NCBI GenBank assembly: GCA_900100325.1
Contig: LT629697.1
Coordinates: 2,105,423-2,169,422 of the forward strand
Direction: 5' to 3'
Length of the DNA: 64,000 bases
Origin: Frankineae bacterium MT45
GTDB lineage: Bacteria > Actinomycetota > Actinomycetes > Mycobacteriales > Jatrophihabitantaceae
Shown: in pieces, positions 17,498 through 27,067 of the stretch
Layout of the letters: the number at the start of each line of letters is the position of its first letter
Numbering within the stretch: position 1 is the first letter of the stretch
Made by a program: the position numbers and the translations under genes
Notes under the pieces: model-generated
What the model was told of the DNA's origin: nothing
Seen by the model: the letters and a program-made list of their open reading frames with translations, nothing else
The model's database searches: none

Positions 17498-18802
17498 GTG
17501 GCAGTACGACGGTGGCGACGTTCGGCGTTGAGCGCCACTGCGCTGGTGATGGGCGCAATCATCGCCACGACCGCGCTGACGGCCTGCAATCCGAAGTCGA
17601 CGACCGTCGGGGCACCGTCGGCCGGGCAGTCCCCGGCTGGCGACGCTGACGTTCCGAGCGCCACTCCGACCCCCACCGCCACCCCGGCGCCCTCCAACAC
17701 TCCCGCTGCACTGGCCCTCTCACCGGCCAACGGTGCGGCTAACGTCAGCCCGGTCGCCCCGGTCACCGCATCGGTCACCGGCGGCAAGCTGACGGCAGTG
17801 ACGGTCACCAACGACGCCGGCAAGGAGGTCACCGGCGCCCTCGATCCGACGAGCGCGACCTGGAAGGCCACCGAGCCGCTCGGCTACTCGCGCACGTACC
17901 GCATGAAGGCAGACGCGGTCAATGACGCCGGCAGTGTCACTACCCAGACGTCCAGCTTCACGACCCTGACCCCAGGCAACATGACGCAGGTCTACCTGAA
18001 CACCACCGGCGGCCAGCCGCTGAACCAGGGTGGTGTCTACGGAGTCGGCATCGTCGTCGTGGCCCACTTCGACGAGCAGATCACCGACCGGGCCGCCGCC
18101 GAGAAGGCCCTCGTTGTCACCACGACGCCGGCCGTCGCCGGCAGTTGGTACTGGACCGACAACTCCAACGCGCACTGGCGCCCGCAGACCTACTACGCGA
18201 GCGGCACCAAGGTCAGCGTCAACGCGAACATCTACGGGGTGAAGGTCGGCCCGGGCCTCTACGGCGAGACCGACTCAGCGGTCGGGTTCACGATCGGCGC
18301 CAAGCACGTGTCGATCTCCGATGACAAGACCAAGATGGTCAGCGTCTACTTCAACGACAAGCTGCAGCGCAAGATGCCGACGTCGATGGGCAAGGGTGGC
18401 AGCCAGGTCGTCAACGGGCTGACGATCTCGTACTGGACGCAGCCCGGCACCTACACCGTCATCGGCCAGGGCAACCCGGTCATCATGGACTCCTCCACCT
18501 ACGGGCTTCCGGTCAACGCCAAGGGTGGGTACCGCGAGCCCATCTACTGGGCGACCCGAATAAGTACCGACGGTGTCTACCTCCATGAGCTCGACACCAC
18601 CGTCTGGGCTCAGGGCTCCCGAGATCTCTCGCACGGCTGCCTCAACCTGAATCAGACCAACGCGAAGTGGTTCTACCAGAACGCCCAGATCGGCGACGTC
18701 GTGAAGGTCATCAACACCGGCGGGAGCACGCTGCAGGTCTGGCAGAACGGTGACTGGACCGTTCCGTGGGCAACTTGGAAGGCCGGCAGCGCCCTCAGCT
18801 GA
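17498..18802 (+). CDS. lipoprotein L,D-transpeptidase (Ig domain plus YkuD)
   Basis: 434 residues. A lipoprotein signal peptide ends in the lipobox LTAC (Cys30). A Ser/Thr/Pro-rich spacer, Ig-like domains (about residues 65-230) and a C-terminal YkuD catalytic domain follow, with the active-site SHGCLNL (Cys381) preceded by YLHELDTT. This is the architecture of mycobacterial LdtMt2-type enzymes, which make 3-3 cross-links in peptidoglycan outside the membrane. It is monocistronic, with a hairpin terminator after it. Confidence 0.94.
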   Translation: MAVRRWRRSALSATALVMGAIIATTALTACNPKSTTVGAPSAGQSPAGDADVPSATPTPTATPAPSNTPAALALSPANGAANVSPVAPVTASVTGGKLTAVTVTNDAGKEVTGALDPTSATWKATEPLGYSRTYRMKADAVNDAGSVTTQTSSFTTLTPGNMTQVYLNTTGGQPLNQGGVYGVGIVVVAHFDEQITDRAAAEKALVVTTTPAVAGSWYWTDNSNAHWRPQTYYASGTKVSVNANIYGVKVGPGLYGETDSAVGFTIGAKHVSISDDKTKMVSVYFNDKLQRKMPTSMGKGGSQVVNGLTISYWTQPGTYTVIGQGNPVIMDSSTYGLPVNAKGGYREPIYWATRISTDGVYLHELDTTVWAQGSRDLSHGCLNLNQTNAKWFYQNAQIGDVVKVINTGGSTLQVWQNGDWTVPWATWKAGSALS

Positions 18803-18831
18803 GCACTCGGTTCGGCGACTCGGACCCCGGG

Positions 18832-18853
18832 ACGCTAAGTTCTTTAGCGTTTA
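18832..18853 (+). terminator. terminator after L,D-transpeptidase gene
   Basis: ACGCTAA-GTTCT-TTAGCGT, a 7-bp stem followed by TTAA, lies 30 nt after the stop. Confidence 0.6.
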
Positions 18854-18945
18854 AGCAGCTTTCGACGGTCAGAAGCCGGACGGGGTCAATACCGGTAACG
18901 TCGCGGTAATCAAGGCGTCATCGAGCGAAGCAAGAGTGGAGAACC

Positions 18946-20304
18946 GTGGATCGGCAACAGGAATTCGTGCTTCGCACCTTGGAGGAGCGCCAGATTCGGT
19001 TCGTTCGACTCTGGTTCACCGACGTTCTCGGCTATCTGAAGTCGGTCGCTATCGACCCAGCTGAGCTGGACGGCGCCTTCGAGGAGGGCATCGGCTTCGA
19101 CGGCTCCGCGATCCAGGGCTTCGCCCGGGCCAGCGAGAGCGACATGCTGGCCCGCCCCGACCCGGCGACGTTCCAGATCCTGCCCGAGGCCGGTGACAAG
19201 GTCGCGGACTCCGCCCGCATGTTCTGCGACATCCAGATGCCGGACGGTTCGCCGTCGTGGGCCGATCCCCGCTATGTGCTGCGCCGGGCCCTGAGCCGGG
19301 CCGCGGAGCGTGGCTTCACGTTCTACACCCACCCCGAGGTCGAGTTCTTCATGCTGAAGAACCGCCCGTCCGACGGGCAGGAGCCAGAGCCCTTCGACAA
19401 CGCCGGGTACTTCGACATGACCACCGAGGGTCCGGCCCGCGACTTCCGTCGCGACGCCGTCGCCGCGCTGGAGGGCTTGGGCATCTCGGTCGAGTTCAGC
19501 CACCACGAGGTCGCCCCCGGCCAGCAGGAGTTCGATCTGCGCTACGCCGATGCGCTCTCCACTGCCGACAACATCATGACTTTCCGGCACATCATCAAGG
19601 AGACGGCCCTCGCCCACGGTGCGCAGGCCACCTTCATGCCCAAACCGTTCCGGCACCGCCCGGGCAGCGGAATGCACACCCATCTGTCGCTCTTCGAGGG
19701 TGACCACAACGCGTTCCACGACCCCTCCGACCCGCTGAACCTCTCCAAGACGGCGCGCGCCTTCATCGCCGGCCTGCTCCGCCATGCGGGGGAGATCACC
19801 GCCGTCACCAACCAGTGGGTCAACTCCTACAAGCGTCTCTACGGTTACGCGGCCCGCGGCGAGCTGGTCGAGGCCCCCACCTTCATCTGTTGGGGTCACG
19901 CCAACCGCTCGGCGCTGGTCCGGGTGCCGATGTACAAGCCGGGGAAGGCCAACTCGACCCGGGTCGAGGTCCGCTCGTTGGACTCGGCCTGCAACCCCTA
20001 CCTCGCCTTCGCCGTCATCCTGGCCGCCGGGATGAAGGGCATCGAGGAGGGCTACGAGCTGCCACCGGGGGCCGAGGACGACGTCTGGGCGCTCACCGAC
20101 GCCGACCGGCGGGCGCTGGGCTACAGCGAACTGCCGCACAACCTGGCCGACGCCCTGCAACTCATGGAGTCATCGGAGCTGGTGGCCGAGACCCTCGGCG
20201 AGCACGTCTTCGCCTACTTCCTGCGCAACAAGCGCGAGGAGTGGGTGGACTACCGCGCAGAGGTGACCCCGTTCGAGTTGCGGCGTTATCTGCCGTCGCT
20301 CTAG
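18946..20304 (+). CDS. glnA2: glutamine synthetase type I, GlnA2 branch
   Basis: 452 residues. The beginning MDRQQEFVLRTLEERQIRFV, then GIGFDGSAIQGFAR, HPEVEFFML, GSGMHTHLSLF and NPYLAFAVILAAGMKG, closely follows mycobacterial GlnA2. It carries the Glu and His metal ligands of glutamine synthetases (ATP + glutamate + ammonia to glutamine). GlnA2-type enzymes are often not the main ammonia-assimilating form. GTG 18946 has GGAG 4 nt upstream. It heads a run glnA2 / amidotransferase / glnE on one strand. Confidence 0.95.
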   Translation: MDRQQEFVLRTLEERQIRFVRLWFTDVLGYLKSVAIDPAELDGAFEEGIGFDGSAIQGFARASESDMLARPDPATFQILPEAGDKVADSARMFCDIQMPDGSPSWADPRYVLRRALSRAAERGFTFYTHPEVEFFMLKNRPSDGQEPEPFDNAGYFDMTTEGPARDFRRDAVAALEGLGISVEFSHHEVAPGQQEFDLRYADALSTADNIMTFRHIIKETALAHGAQATFMPKPFRHRPGSGMHTHLSLFEGDHNAFHDPSDPLNLSKTARAFIAGLLRHAGEITAVTNQWVNSYKRLYGYAARGELVEAPTFICWGHANRSALVRVPMYKPGKANSTRVEVRSLDSACNPYLAFAVILAAGMKGIEEGYELPPGAEDDVWALTDADRRALGYSELPHNLADALQLMESSELVAETLGEHVFAYFLRNKREEWVDYRAEVTPFELRRYLPSL

Positions 20305-20339
20305 CGCTCCCTCGACGACGGGCCCGGCGACCCTCTCAG

Positions 20340-20345
20340 TATTGT
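20340..20345 (+). promoter_or_regulatory. -10 element for leaderless amidotransferase gene
   Basis: TATTGT ends 6 nt before GTG 20352, and no Shine-Dalgarno is present. This suggests a promoter of its own inside the glnA2-glnE run. Confidence 0.45.
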
Positions 20346-20351
20346 TGAGCG

Positions 20352-21224
20352 GTGCCACCTTCCCCCGTACTGGTCGTCCAGAACGATCCCACCGACCCAC
20401 TGGGTCCGCTGGGTGATTGGCTGACCGCGGCCGGACTCACCCTTGATCTGCGCCGCCCGTACCGCACCGAGGAGGCTGAGCAGCTGCCGGCGACGCTCGC
20501 CGACCACGCTGCCCTGCTGGTTCTCGGTGGTGAGATGGGTGCCCTCGACGACGAGGTGGCCCCGTGGCTTCCGGCGTTGCGGGCGCTGCTTACGTCGGCG
20601 GTGCAGGACGAGGTGCCGGCGCTGGGCATCTGCCTGGGCGGGCAGTTGCTGGCGGCGGCGACCGGCGGCCAGGTGGGCTTGAGCCCGGAGGGCCCAGAGT
20701 TCGGTGCGCAGTTGATCGCCAAGCGGGCCGCAGCGGCCTCCGACCCGCTCTTCAAGGAACTCCCGATCACGCCGGACGTGCTCCAGTGGCACTTCGACGC
20801 CGTGCTCGAACTGCCACCCGGCGCGGTCCAGCTGGCGAGCTCGCCCGGCTGCGACATCCAGGCCTTCCGGGTCGGACGGCTGGCCTGGGGCACCCAATTC
20901 CACTTCGAGACGACGCCCGAAATCGTGCGGGCCTGGGCTGAAGCCGACGCCGATGCCCTCGCCGAGTACGACACCGACCGCCTGCTGGCCCGGGCCGACG
21001 CGGTGCACCCGGATCTGGCCGAGGTGTGGGAGCCCTTCGCTGCGGCCTTCGCCGCAGTCGTCCTCGACCCGACCTCCGTCCCGAGCCTCACCGATATCGC
21101 CCCCCGCATGGCCGAGGCGATCACCGACCCGGCCCAGATCCGGGCCGCGCTGGCCATGGAGCTGCAGGCCAGCCGCCCGTCCGGTCCCGTACCCATCGAA
21201 CTGCGCCCGCCGGACGCCCGGTGA
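20352..21224 (+). CDS. class I glutamine amidotransferase-like protein
   Basis: 290 residues. The GATase fold has nucleophile Cys94 in GICLGGQ and the His184/Glu186 pair in QFHFETTPE, so the hydrolytic triad is intact. It resembles the stand-alone GMP-synthase-like amidotransferases, which release ammonia or cleave gamma-glutamyl compounds; no synthetase partner domain is fused. A C-terminal extension of about 70 residues is unassigned. Its stop overlaps the glnE start as GTGA, tying its translation to nitrogen control. Confidence 0.88.
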   Translation: MPPSPVLVVQNDPTDPLGPLGDWLTAAGLTLDLRRPYRTEEAEQLPATLADHAALLVLGGEMGALDDEVAPWLPALRALLTSAVQDEVPALGICLGGQLLAAATGGQVGLSPEGPEFGAQLIAKRAAAASDPLFKELPITPDVLQWHFDAVLELPPGAVQLASSPGCDIQAFRVGRLAWGTQFHFETTPEIVRAWAEADADALAEYDTDRLLARADAVHPDLAEVWEPFAAAFAAVVLDPTSVPSLTDIAPRMAEAITDPAQIRAALAMELQASRPSGPVPIELRPPDAR

Positions 21225-24200
21225 CCACCGAACCCCGTACGCCGCCGCCGGCTGGCGTGGATCCGCTGCGCCGGGTCGCCTCCCGGCTCGGGCGCATCGG
21301 TTTCCAGGAGCCGTTCGCCGCCGCTGACGTCTTCACCGGCGACGTGCTGCGGCTCTGGGACATCGCAACGAACACCCCGTCCAGCTCCGAGGCGGCGGCC
21401 ATCGTCGCCGCCGTCGGGCGCTCGGCCGATCCGGACGGCTGCGCCGCCGCCCTGGCTGCGCTCTTCGAGGCCATGGACGCTCAGTTGGAGGCGACCGCCG
21501 ACCTGCGGGCCGCCCTGGAGACCGACGTGCGCTTCCGGACGCGCCTCATCGCGTTGCTGGGCTCCTCGATCGCCCTCGGCGACCATCTGGTGGCCAACCC
21601 CGGGCACTGGACGGCACTGCTGGGCGGTGAGCATGATCGCCACGCCGCCGGGGCGCGGGTGATCCGGGCCGTCGGCGCCGACCCGGAGAACCCAGTGACC
21701 GGCACCGCGGGCACCCCGGCCAATGTCACTGGTGCGGTGGCGGCCGCGGCACTGCGGTTGGCCTACCGCCGCGAGCTGGTGGCGATCGCCGGACGGGATC
21801 TGGCCCGGGAGCAGGATCTGGAGACGACCACGGCGGCTCTCACCAGCCTGGCCAATCACATGCTGCGGGCCGGCCTGGCGGTTGCCCGGGCCAGCCTGCC
21901 GCCGGATGCGACGCCCTGCCGGCTGGCCGTGGTGGCGATGGGGAAGGCCGGCGCCTACGAGCTGAACTACCTGTCGGACGTCGACGTGGTCTTCGTCGCT
22001 GAGGCGGGCGAGAGTGACGCCGACCCCGACAGCACGGATATCGAGCCGGAGACGCCGGTCGACGAGACGGCGGCCCTCGGCACGGCGACCAGCCTGGCCG
22101 GACACATGATGCGTGTCTGTGGCGCGGCGGCCTGGGAGGTTGATGCCGCCCTCCGGCCGGAGGGGAAGTCCGGCCCGCTGGTGCGGACGCTGGCCAGCCA
22201 CGTCGCCTACTACGAACGGTGGGCCAGCACCTGGGAGTTCCAGGCGCTGCTGAAGGCCCATCCGGCGGCCGGTGACCGCGAACTGGGGCGCCAGTACCTT
22301 GAGGCGGTCTCGCCGATGGTCTGGAAGGCGGCCGAACGGGAGAACTTCGTCGCCGACGTCCAGGCCATGCGGCGTCGGGTGGTAGCCCTGCTTCCCAAGG
22401 CGATCGCTCCGAGAGAGCTGAAGCTCGGGCCGGGCGGCCTGCGCGACGTGGAGTTCGCAGTGCAGTTGCTGCAACTCGTCCACGGCCGCAGTGACGAGAG
22501 CCTGCACGTCGCGGCAACCCTCCCCGCACTGCGGGCGCTGCGCGACGGCGGCTTCGTCGGTGTCGACGACGCGGTCAGCCTGGACGCCGCCTACCGCTTC
22601 CTCCGAGCGGCCGAGCACGCGCTTCAGCTGCGGCGGCTGCGCCGGACCCACACGCTCCCCGACGACGAGCAGGCGATGGGCGTGCTGGCCCGCACGATGG
22701 GCTTCCGGCCGGACGCGCGGGGCGACGCCCGCGCGGTCTGGAACGCCGAGTGGTCGCTGCACGTGCGCGAGGTGCGGCGTCTGCACGAGAAGCTCTTCTA
22801 TCGCCCGCTGCTCGAGGCGGTGGCCCGGGTACCGGGCGATCAGCTGCGCCTCACCGCCGGCGAGGCCGAGCGCCGGTTGGCCGCCCTCGGCTTCGCCCAA
22901 CCGGCCGAGGCCCTGCGTCATATCGAGGCGCTGACCGTGGGCTTGATGCGCCGGGCGGCGCTGCAGCGGGCGCTCCTGCCGGCGATGCTCGAATACTTCT
23001 CCCAGGCCCCCGACCCGGATGCTGGCCTGCTGGCCTACCGGCGCGTCTCCGAGGCGCTCGGGGGGACGCCCTGGTACCTACGGCTGCTCCGTGACGGAGG
23101 CGCGGTCGCGTCGCGGCTCGGGTACGTCCTGGGAACCAGCCGCTACGTGGCCGGGATGCTGGAGCGGGCGCCGGAGGCGCTGCAGATGCTGGCCGGCGAC
23201 GACGACCTGGTGCCCCGGCCGATGGAGGACGTCCGGGCCACGATGACCGACTCGGCCCTGCGTCAGCCCTCCCCGGCGGCCGCCGTGGCGGCGATCCGTG
23301 GGGTGCGCCGGCAGGAACTGCTGCGCATCGCCTTCGCCGACCTCATCGACAACTGGGACCTCATGGAGGTCAACGAATCGCTGACCGCGGTCACCCAGGC
23401 GACCCTGGACGCGACGCTGCAGGTGGCCACCGCCGCGGTGGCCGGGGAGCTCGGGGTCACTGAGGTGCCGATCCTCTTCGCGGTTATCGCGATGGGGCGC
23501 CTCGGCGGTGCCGAGATCGGCTACGGCTCGGACGCCGACGTCATGTACGTCTTCGAGCCGCGCGGTGACGACGTCAGTGAGGAGGCCGCGGCGAAGGTCG
23601 CCAGCGCGATCGCCGAGCGGCTGCGCCGGTTGCTGGCCGCGCCGTCGAGCGACCCGCCGCTGACCCTTGACTCCGACCTCCGCCCGGAGGGTCGAAACGG
23701 CCCGCTGGTGCGTTCGCTGGCCTCCTTCGGGGCCTACTACGCGCGCTGGTCCAGTGCCTGGGAGGCGCAGGCGCTGCTGCGGGCGAACTTCCTGGTCGGC
23801 GACGCCGATCTGGGGCGGCGCTTCACCGAGCTCATCAATCCGGTGCGCTACCCGGTGAACGGGGTCTCCGACTCCGACCTGATCGAGATCCGCCGGCTGA
23901 AGGCGCGCATCGACACCGAGCGAATCCCGCGCGGGGCCGACGCCAGCACGAACCTGAAGTTGGGGCGGGGCGGCCTAGCCGACGTCGAGTGGACGGTGCA
24001 GCTGCTGCAGCTGGCGCATGGGCACGCGGTGCCCGGGCTGCGGACCCCACGCACCCTCGACGCGATGTCGGCTGCCCGCGACGCGGGACTGCTCACCGAG
24101 AGCGACGCCGAGCTGCTCACCAACGCTTGGCGGCTGGCCAGCCGGGCCCGCAACGCGATCATGCTGGTGCGCGACAAGCCGGCCGATCAACTACCGACCC

Positions 24201-24340
24201 AGGGAACGTCGCTGGTTGGCGTCGGCCGGGTGCTCGGCTACCCAGCCGGCTTCGATCCGGGCCAGTTCATCGACGACTACCGGCGCAGCGCTCGGCGGGC
24301 GCGGGCGGTTGTGGAGCGCGTCTTCTACGGCCCGCTCTAG
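21221..24340 (+). CDS. glnE: glutamine synthetase adenylyltransferase / adenylyl-removing enzyme
   Basis: 1039 residues. There are two nucleotidyltransferase-GlnE halves: the N-terminal half with MGKAGAYELNYLSDVDVVFV (acidic pair about residues 252-254) and KLGPGGLRDVEFAVQLLQL, and the C-terminal half with MGRLGGAEIGYGSDADVMYV and KLGRGGLADVEWTVQLLQL. In the family the N half removes and the C half adds AMP on a Tyr of glutamine synthetase. GTG 21221 is chosen because it overlaps the preceding stop; the frame is open further upstream only by chance. GlnA1 at 25493-26917 carries the expected target Tyr. Confidence 0.96.
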   Translation: MTTEPRTPPPAGVDPLRRVASRLGRIGFQEPFAAADVFTGDVLRLWDIATNTPSSSEAAAIVAAVGRSADPDGCAAALAALFEAMDAQLEATADLRAALETDVRFRTRLIALLGSSIALGDHLVANPGHWTALLGGEHDRHAAGARVIRAVGADPENPVTGTAGTPANVTGAVAAAALRLAYRRELVAIAGRDLAREQDLETTTAALTSLANHMLRAGLAVARASLPPDATPCRLAVVAMGKAGAYELNYLSDVDVVFVAEAGESDADPDSTDIEPETPVDETAALGTATSLAGHMMRVCGAAAWEVDAALRPEGKSGPLVRTLASHVAYYERWASTWEFQALLKAHPAAGDRELGRQYLEAVSPMVWKAAERENFVADVQAMRRRVVALLPKAIAPRELKLGPGGLRDVEFAVQLLQLVHGRSDESLHVAATLPALRALRDGGFVGVDDAVSLDAAYRFLRAAEHALQLRRLRRTHTLPDDEQAMGVLARTMGFRPDARGDARAVWNAEWSLHVREVRRLHEKLFYRPLLEAVARVPGDQLRLTAGEAERRLAALGFAQPAEALRHIEALTVGLMRRAALQRALLPAMLEYFSQAPDPDAGLLAYRRVSEALGGTPWYLRLLRDGGAVASRLGYVLGTSRYVAGMLERAPEALQMLAGDDDLVPRPMEDVRATMTDSALRQPSPAAAVAAIRGVRRQELLRIAFADLIDNWDLMEVNESLTAVTQATLDATLQVATAAVAGELGVTEVPILFAVIAMGRLGGAEIGYGSDADVMYVFEPRGDDVSEEAAAKVASAIAERLRRLLAAPSSDPPLTLDSDLRPEGRNGPLVRSLASFGAYYARWSSAWEAQALLRANFLVGDADLGRRFTELINPVRYPVNGVSDSDLIEIRRLKARIDTERIPRGADASTNLKLGRGGLADVEWTVQLLQLAHGHAVPGLRTPRTLDAMSAARDAGLLTESDAELLTNAWRLASRARNAIMLVRDKPADQLPTQGTSLVGVGRVLGYPAGFDPGQFIDDYRRSARRARAVVERVFYGPL

Positions 24341-24371
24341 CTCGGCTGCCCGGCGCGAGTCGAAGTCACGG

Positions 24372-24406
24372 GGCTGCGGTCAGACCAGCCGCCGCGCCCG
24401 CGCGGG
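24372..24406. terminator. hairpins between glnE and the PAP2 gene
   Basis: An imperfect stem GGCT(GC)GGT-CAG-ACCAGCC is followed by the palindrome CCCGCGCGGG in the gap between the convergent genes. Confidence 0.4.
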
Positions 24407-24412
24407 TGTTGC

Positions 24413-25255
24413 TTAGCTGGCGTTGACGCGCTGCTCGTCCGGCATGAGCGCGGGGGAGCCGACCGGCGACTCGTAGGCCCCGTGGCCGGAGAGCAGGTAC
24501 TGGATTCCGTAGCCGGCGGCCAGAACGATGACCCCACCCACCGCATCGAGGAAGTAGTGGTTGGCCGTCGAGACGATGACGATCAAAGTAGCGACCGGAT
24601 AGCTGAGGGCAAGAACCCGCACCCAGGTCCGGGTTGCGCAGGCGGCGATGGTGAGCCCGCACCAGAGCGACCAGCCGATATGCAGGCTCGGCATCGCGGC
24701 GAACTGGTTGGAGTGCTGTGCGATCTTGGGGTCGGCCAGCGAGCCCCAGGTGTGGAACTTCAAGAGTGTGTCGATGTACCCGTACTGGGGCATGAGCCGC
24801 GGCGGTGCGAGCGGGAAGAGGTAGAAGCCGGCAAGCGCCACCCCAGAGGTCGCAAAGAGGACGGTGCGGGCGCCGCGGTAGAGCGCCGGGCGCTTCACGA
24901 AGAGCCAGACCAGCACGCCGATGGTGACGATGAAATGCAGCGTGGCGTAGTAGTAGTCCATCACCTGAGCGATGGGCTCATGCGCGGCGACGAACTGGTT
25001 GATCGACAGCTCGAAGTTCAGATGCAGCACATCCTGGAGATGCTGGACCCCGCGGGCGTGCTTCTGCGCGATGGCTAGTTTGTTCGGGATGGCGTTGCGG
25101 ACCTGCCCGTAGAGCCAGTAGCTGACCGCGATGAGGAGGAGTTCCTGGTACCAGAGCGGCCGGCGGAAGCGCAGCAGACGTTCGGGCAGCAGCCCGCCGA
25201 ACCCGACGACCGGTGCGCCGGAGCGCCCACTGTCGTTCTGGTCGGCCTCAAGCAT
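24413..25255 (-). CDS. PAP2-superfamily membrane protein
   Basis: 280 residues with about six hydrophobic helices. The phosphatase motifs are visible: MPSLHIGWS (motif 2) and ANHYFLDAVGG (motif 3), with KFHTWGSLADPK and PPRLMPQYGY before them. This is the inositolphosphotransferase/Aur1-like branch of PAP2 proteins common in actinobacteria. It probably acts on a lipid phosphate or transfers a phospho-alcohol head group at the outer membrane face; the substrate is unknown. Confidence 0.85.
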   Translation of the reverse strand: MLEADQNDSGRSGAPVVGFGGLLPERLLRFRRPLWYQELLLIAVSYWLYGQVRNAIPNKLAIAQKHARGVQHLQDVLHLNFELSINQFVAAHEPIAQVMDYYYATLHFIVTIGVLVWLFVKRPALYRGARTVLFATSGVALAGFYLFPLAPPRLMPQYGYIDTLLKFHTWGSLADPKIAQHSNQFAAMPSLHIGWSLWCGLTIAACATRTWVRVLALSYPVATLIVIVSTANHYFLDAVGGVIVLAAGYGIQYLLSGHGAYESPVGSPALMPDEQRVNAS

Positions 25256-25412
25256 CCGTCTACTATCTCACCCCCCACTGACACCGTGCATCAACAAATA
25301 CGGTGGGCGAGCCGTATAGCGGCCTGCGGCCGATGCCGCAGCGGTGCGAAGGTCCCGGGATACGGGGCGGCAGGCCACCCTCGACGCCGGCGATAACTTG
25401 ATCACAGTACGA

Positions 25413-25440
25413 CGAAGGCCCCCATTTCTGGGGGCCTTCG
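25413..25440. terminator. strong terminator of glnA1
   Basis: CGAAGGCCCCC-ATTTCT-GGGGGCCTTCG is a perfect 11-bp stem, 52 nt beyond the glnA1 stop. Confidence 0.85.
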
Positions 25441-25492
25441 CCGATGAATAGCTGTCGTTACCGGACCGCCGTGAGCGGTCTAGATGTTCGAC

Positions 25493-26917
25493 CTAGATGT
25501 TGTAGTACAGGTCGAACTCGTACGGGTGCGGGCGAAGCCGAACCGGGTCGACCTCGTTGGTCCGCTTGTAGTCGATCCACGTCGAGATGAGCTCCTCGGT
25601 GAAGACGCCACCCTCGAGCAGGTAATCGTGATCGGCCTCAAGGGCGTCGAGCACCTCGCTGAGCGAACCCGGAACCTGCGGGATCGAGGCGGCCTCGTCC
25701 GGCGGGAGCTCGTAGAGGTCCTTGTCGATCGGCTCCGGCGGCTCGATCTTGTTCTTGATGCCGTCGATGCCGGCCATCAGCATCGCCGCGAAGGCGAGGT
25801 ACGGGTTGGCCGACGGGTCAGGCACGCGGTACTCGATGCGCTTGGCCTTCGGGCTGGTGCCGGTGATGGGCACCCGGATGCAGGCCGAGCGGTTACCGGC
25901 CGAGTAGACCAGGTTGACCGGAGCCTCGTAGCCCGGGACCAGGCGGTGGTAGGAGTTCACGGTCGGGTTGGTGAAGGCCAGCGCCGACGGGGCGTGCTTG
26001 AGCAGGCCGCCGACGTACCAGCGGGCGATGTCCGACAGACCGGCGTACCCCGTCTCGTCGTAGAAGAGCGGCTTGCCGTCCTTCCAGAGCGACTGGTGGC
26101 AGTGCATGCCCGAACCGTTATCGCCGAAGAGCGGCTTCGGCATGAAGGTGGCGGTCTTGCCGTTGCGCCAGGCGACGTTCTTCACGATGTACTTGAAGAG
26201 CAGGATCTGGTCGGCGGCGTGGGTCAGCGTGTCGAACTGGTAGTTGATCTCAGCCTGACCACCGGTGCCGACCTCGTGGTGGGCGCGCTCGAGCTTCAGT
26301 CCGGCCTTGATCAGCTCGGTGCTGATCTCGTCGCGGAGGTCAGCGAAGTGGTCGTACGGCGGAACCGGGAAGTACCCACCCTTGACGCTGGTCTTGTAAC
26401 CGAGGTTGCCACCCTCCTCGTCACGGCCGGTGTTCCAGGCACCCTCGACGGAGTCGACGAAGTACGAGCTGCCGTTCATCTTGGACTCGTAGCGAACCTC
26501 GTCGAAGATGTAGAACTCGGCCTCCGGGCCGAAGTACACGGTGTCGGCGATACCCGTCGAGCGCAGGTACTCCTCGGCCTTGGTGGCCACCTGGCGCGGG
26601 TCACGGTCGTACGGCTCGCCGGTGCGCGGCTCGACGATCGAGTGGTTGATGTTGAGCGTCTTAGCCTTGCGGAACGGGTCGATGTAGGCGGTCGCCGGGT
26701 CCGGAATCAGCTTGAGGTCGGACTTGTGGATCGCCGCGAAGCCTCGGATGGAAGAGCCGTCGAACATCTGGCCTTCGGTGAAGGAGTCCTCGTTGAAGTT
26801 CGACGCGGGCACGTTGAAGTGCTGCTGCACGCCGGGAAGATCGGTAAATCGGATGTCGATGAACTCGACGCCCTCGTTCTTGATGTAGTTGAGAACCTCT
26901 TCGGAGCTTGTGAACAT
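25493..26917 (-). CDS. glnA: glutamine synthetase type I (main, adenylylatable)
   Basis: 474 residues, the normal length. The start [19 protein letters not shown] has GGAGG 4 nt upstream; the frame extends to 27022 without support. Signatures are [43 protein letters not shown] and the ATP-region [10 protein letters not shown]. Tyr402 in [12 protein letters not shown] is the canonical adenylylation site used by GlnE. It assimilates ammonia into glutamine in the cytoplasm. It is the last gene of its transcript, with a strong terminator behind it and a GlnR-like box in front. Confidence 0.97.
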   Translation of the reverse strand: MFTSSEEVLNYIKNEGVEFIDIRFTDLPGVQQHFNVPASNFNEDSFTEGQMFDGSSIRGFAAIHKSDLKLIPDPATAYIDPFRKAKTLNINHSIVEPRTGEPYDRDPRQVATKAEEYLRSTGIADTVYFGPEAEFYIFDEVRYESKMNGSSYFVDSVEGAWNTGRDEEGGNLGYKTSVKGGYFPVPPYDHFADLRDEISTELIKAGLKLERAHHEVGTGGQAEINYQFDTLTHAADQILLFKYIVKNVAWRNGKTATFMPKPLFGDNGSGMHCHQSLWKDGKPLFYDETGYAGLSDIARWYVGGLLKHAPSALAFTNPTVNSYHRLVPGYEAPVNLVYSAGNRSACIRVPITGTSPKAKRIEYRVPDPSANPYLAFAAMLMAGIDGIKNKIEPPEPIDKDLYELPPDEAASIPQVPGSLSEVLDALEADHDYLLEGGVFTEELISTWIDYKRTNEVDPVRLRPHPYEFDLYYNI

Positions 26918-26990
26918 CCGTCCTCCGGACTCGTGGTGGGTAACGAGCGCAAATGCTAGGGATGGCGAATTGCCGCCGGGTATCTCGAAT

Positions 26991-27020
26991 GTTTCCGGCA
27001 TGTAACACGGGCCAGGTTTC
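26991..27020 (-). promoter_or_regulatory. GlnR-type operator upstream of glnA1
   Basis: On the coding strand GTTAC-ATGCCG-GAAAC (27006-26991) matches the GlnR a-site/b-site pair GTnAC-N6-GAAAC exactly. A second GAAAC copy lies 9 nt upstream (27020-27016). It sits 75-105 nt before the glnA1 start. Confidence 0.65.
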
Positions 27021-27067
27021 AACGACTCTCAGCTGGCATCCAGGTGCCATTCCTAAAACAGTTAGCT

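Noticed and set aside
18803-18945. GlnR site upstream of glnA2
   Set aside because: GTAAC is present but the partner six bases on is GTAAT, a poor match to GAAAC.
20336-22921. 861-codon open frame antisense to the amidotransferase and glnE genes
   Set aside because: High-GC codon bias keeps the antisense frame open; the composition is Gly/Arg/Pro-rich with no recognisable domain, while the plus strand encodes clear families.
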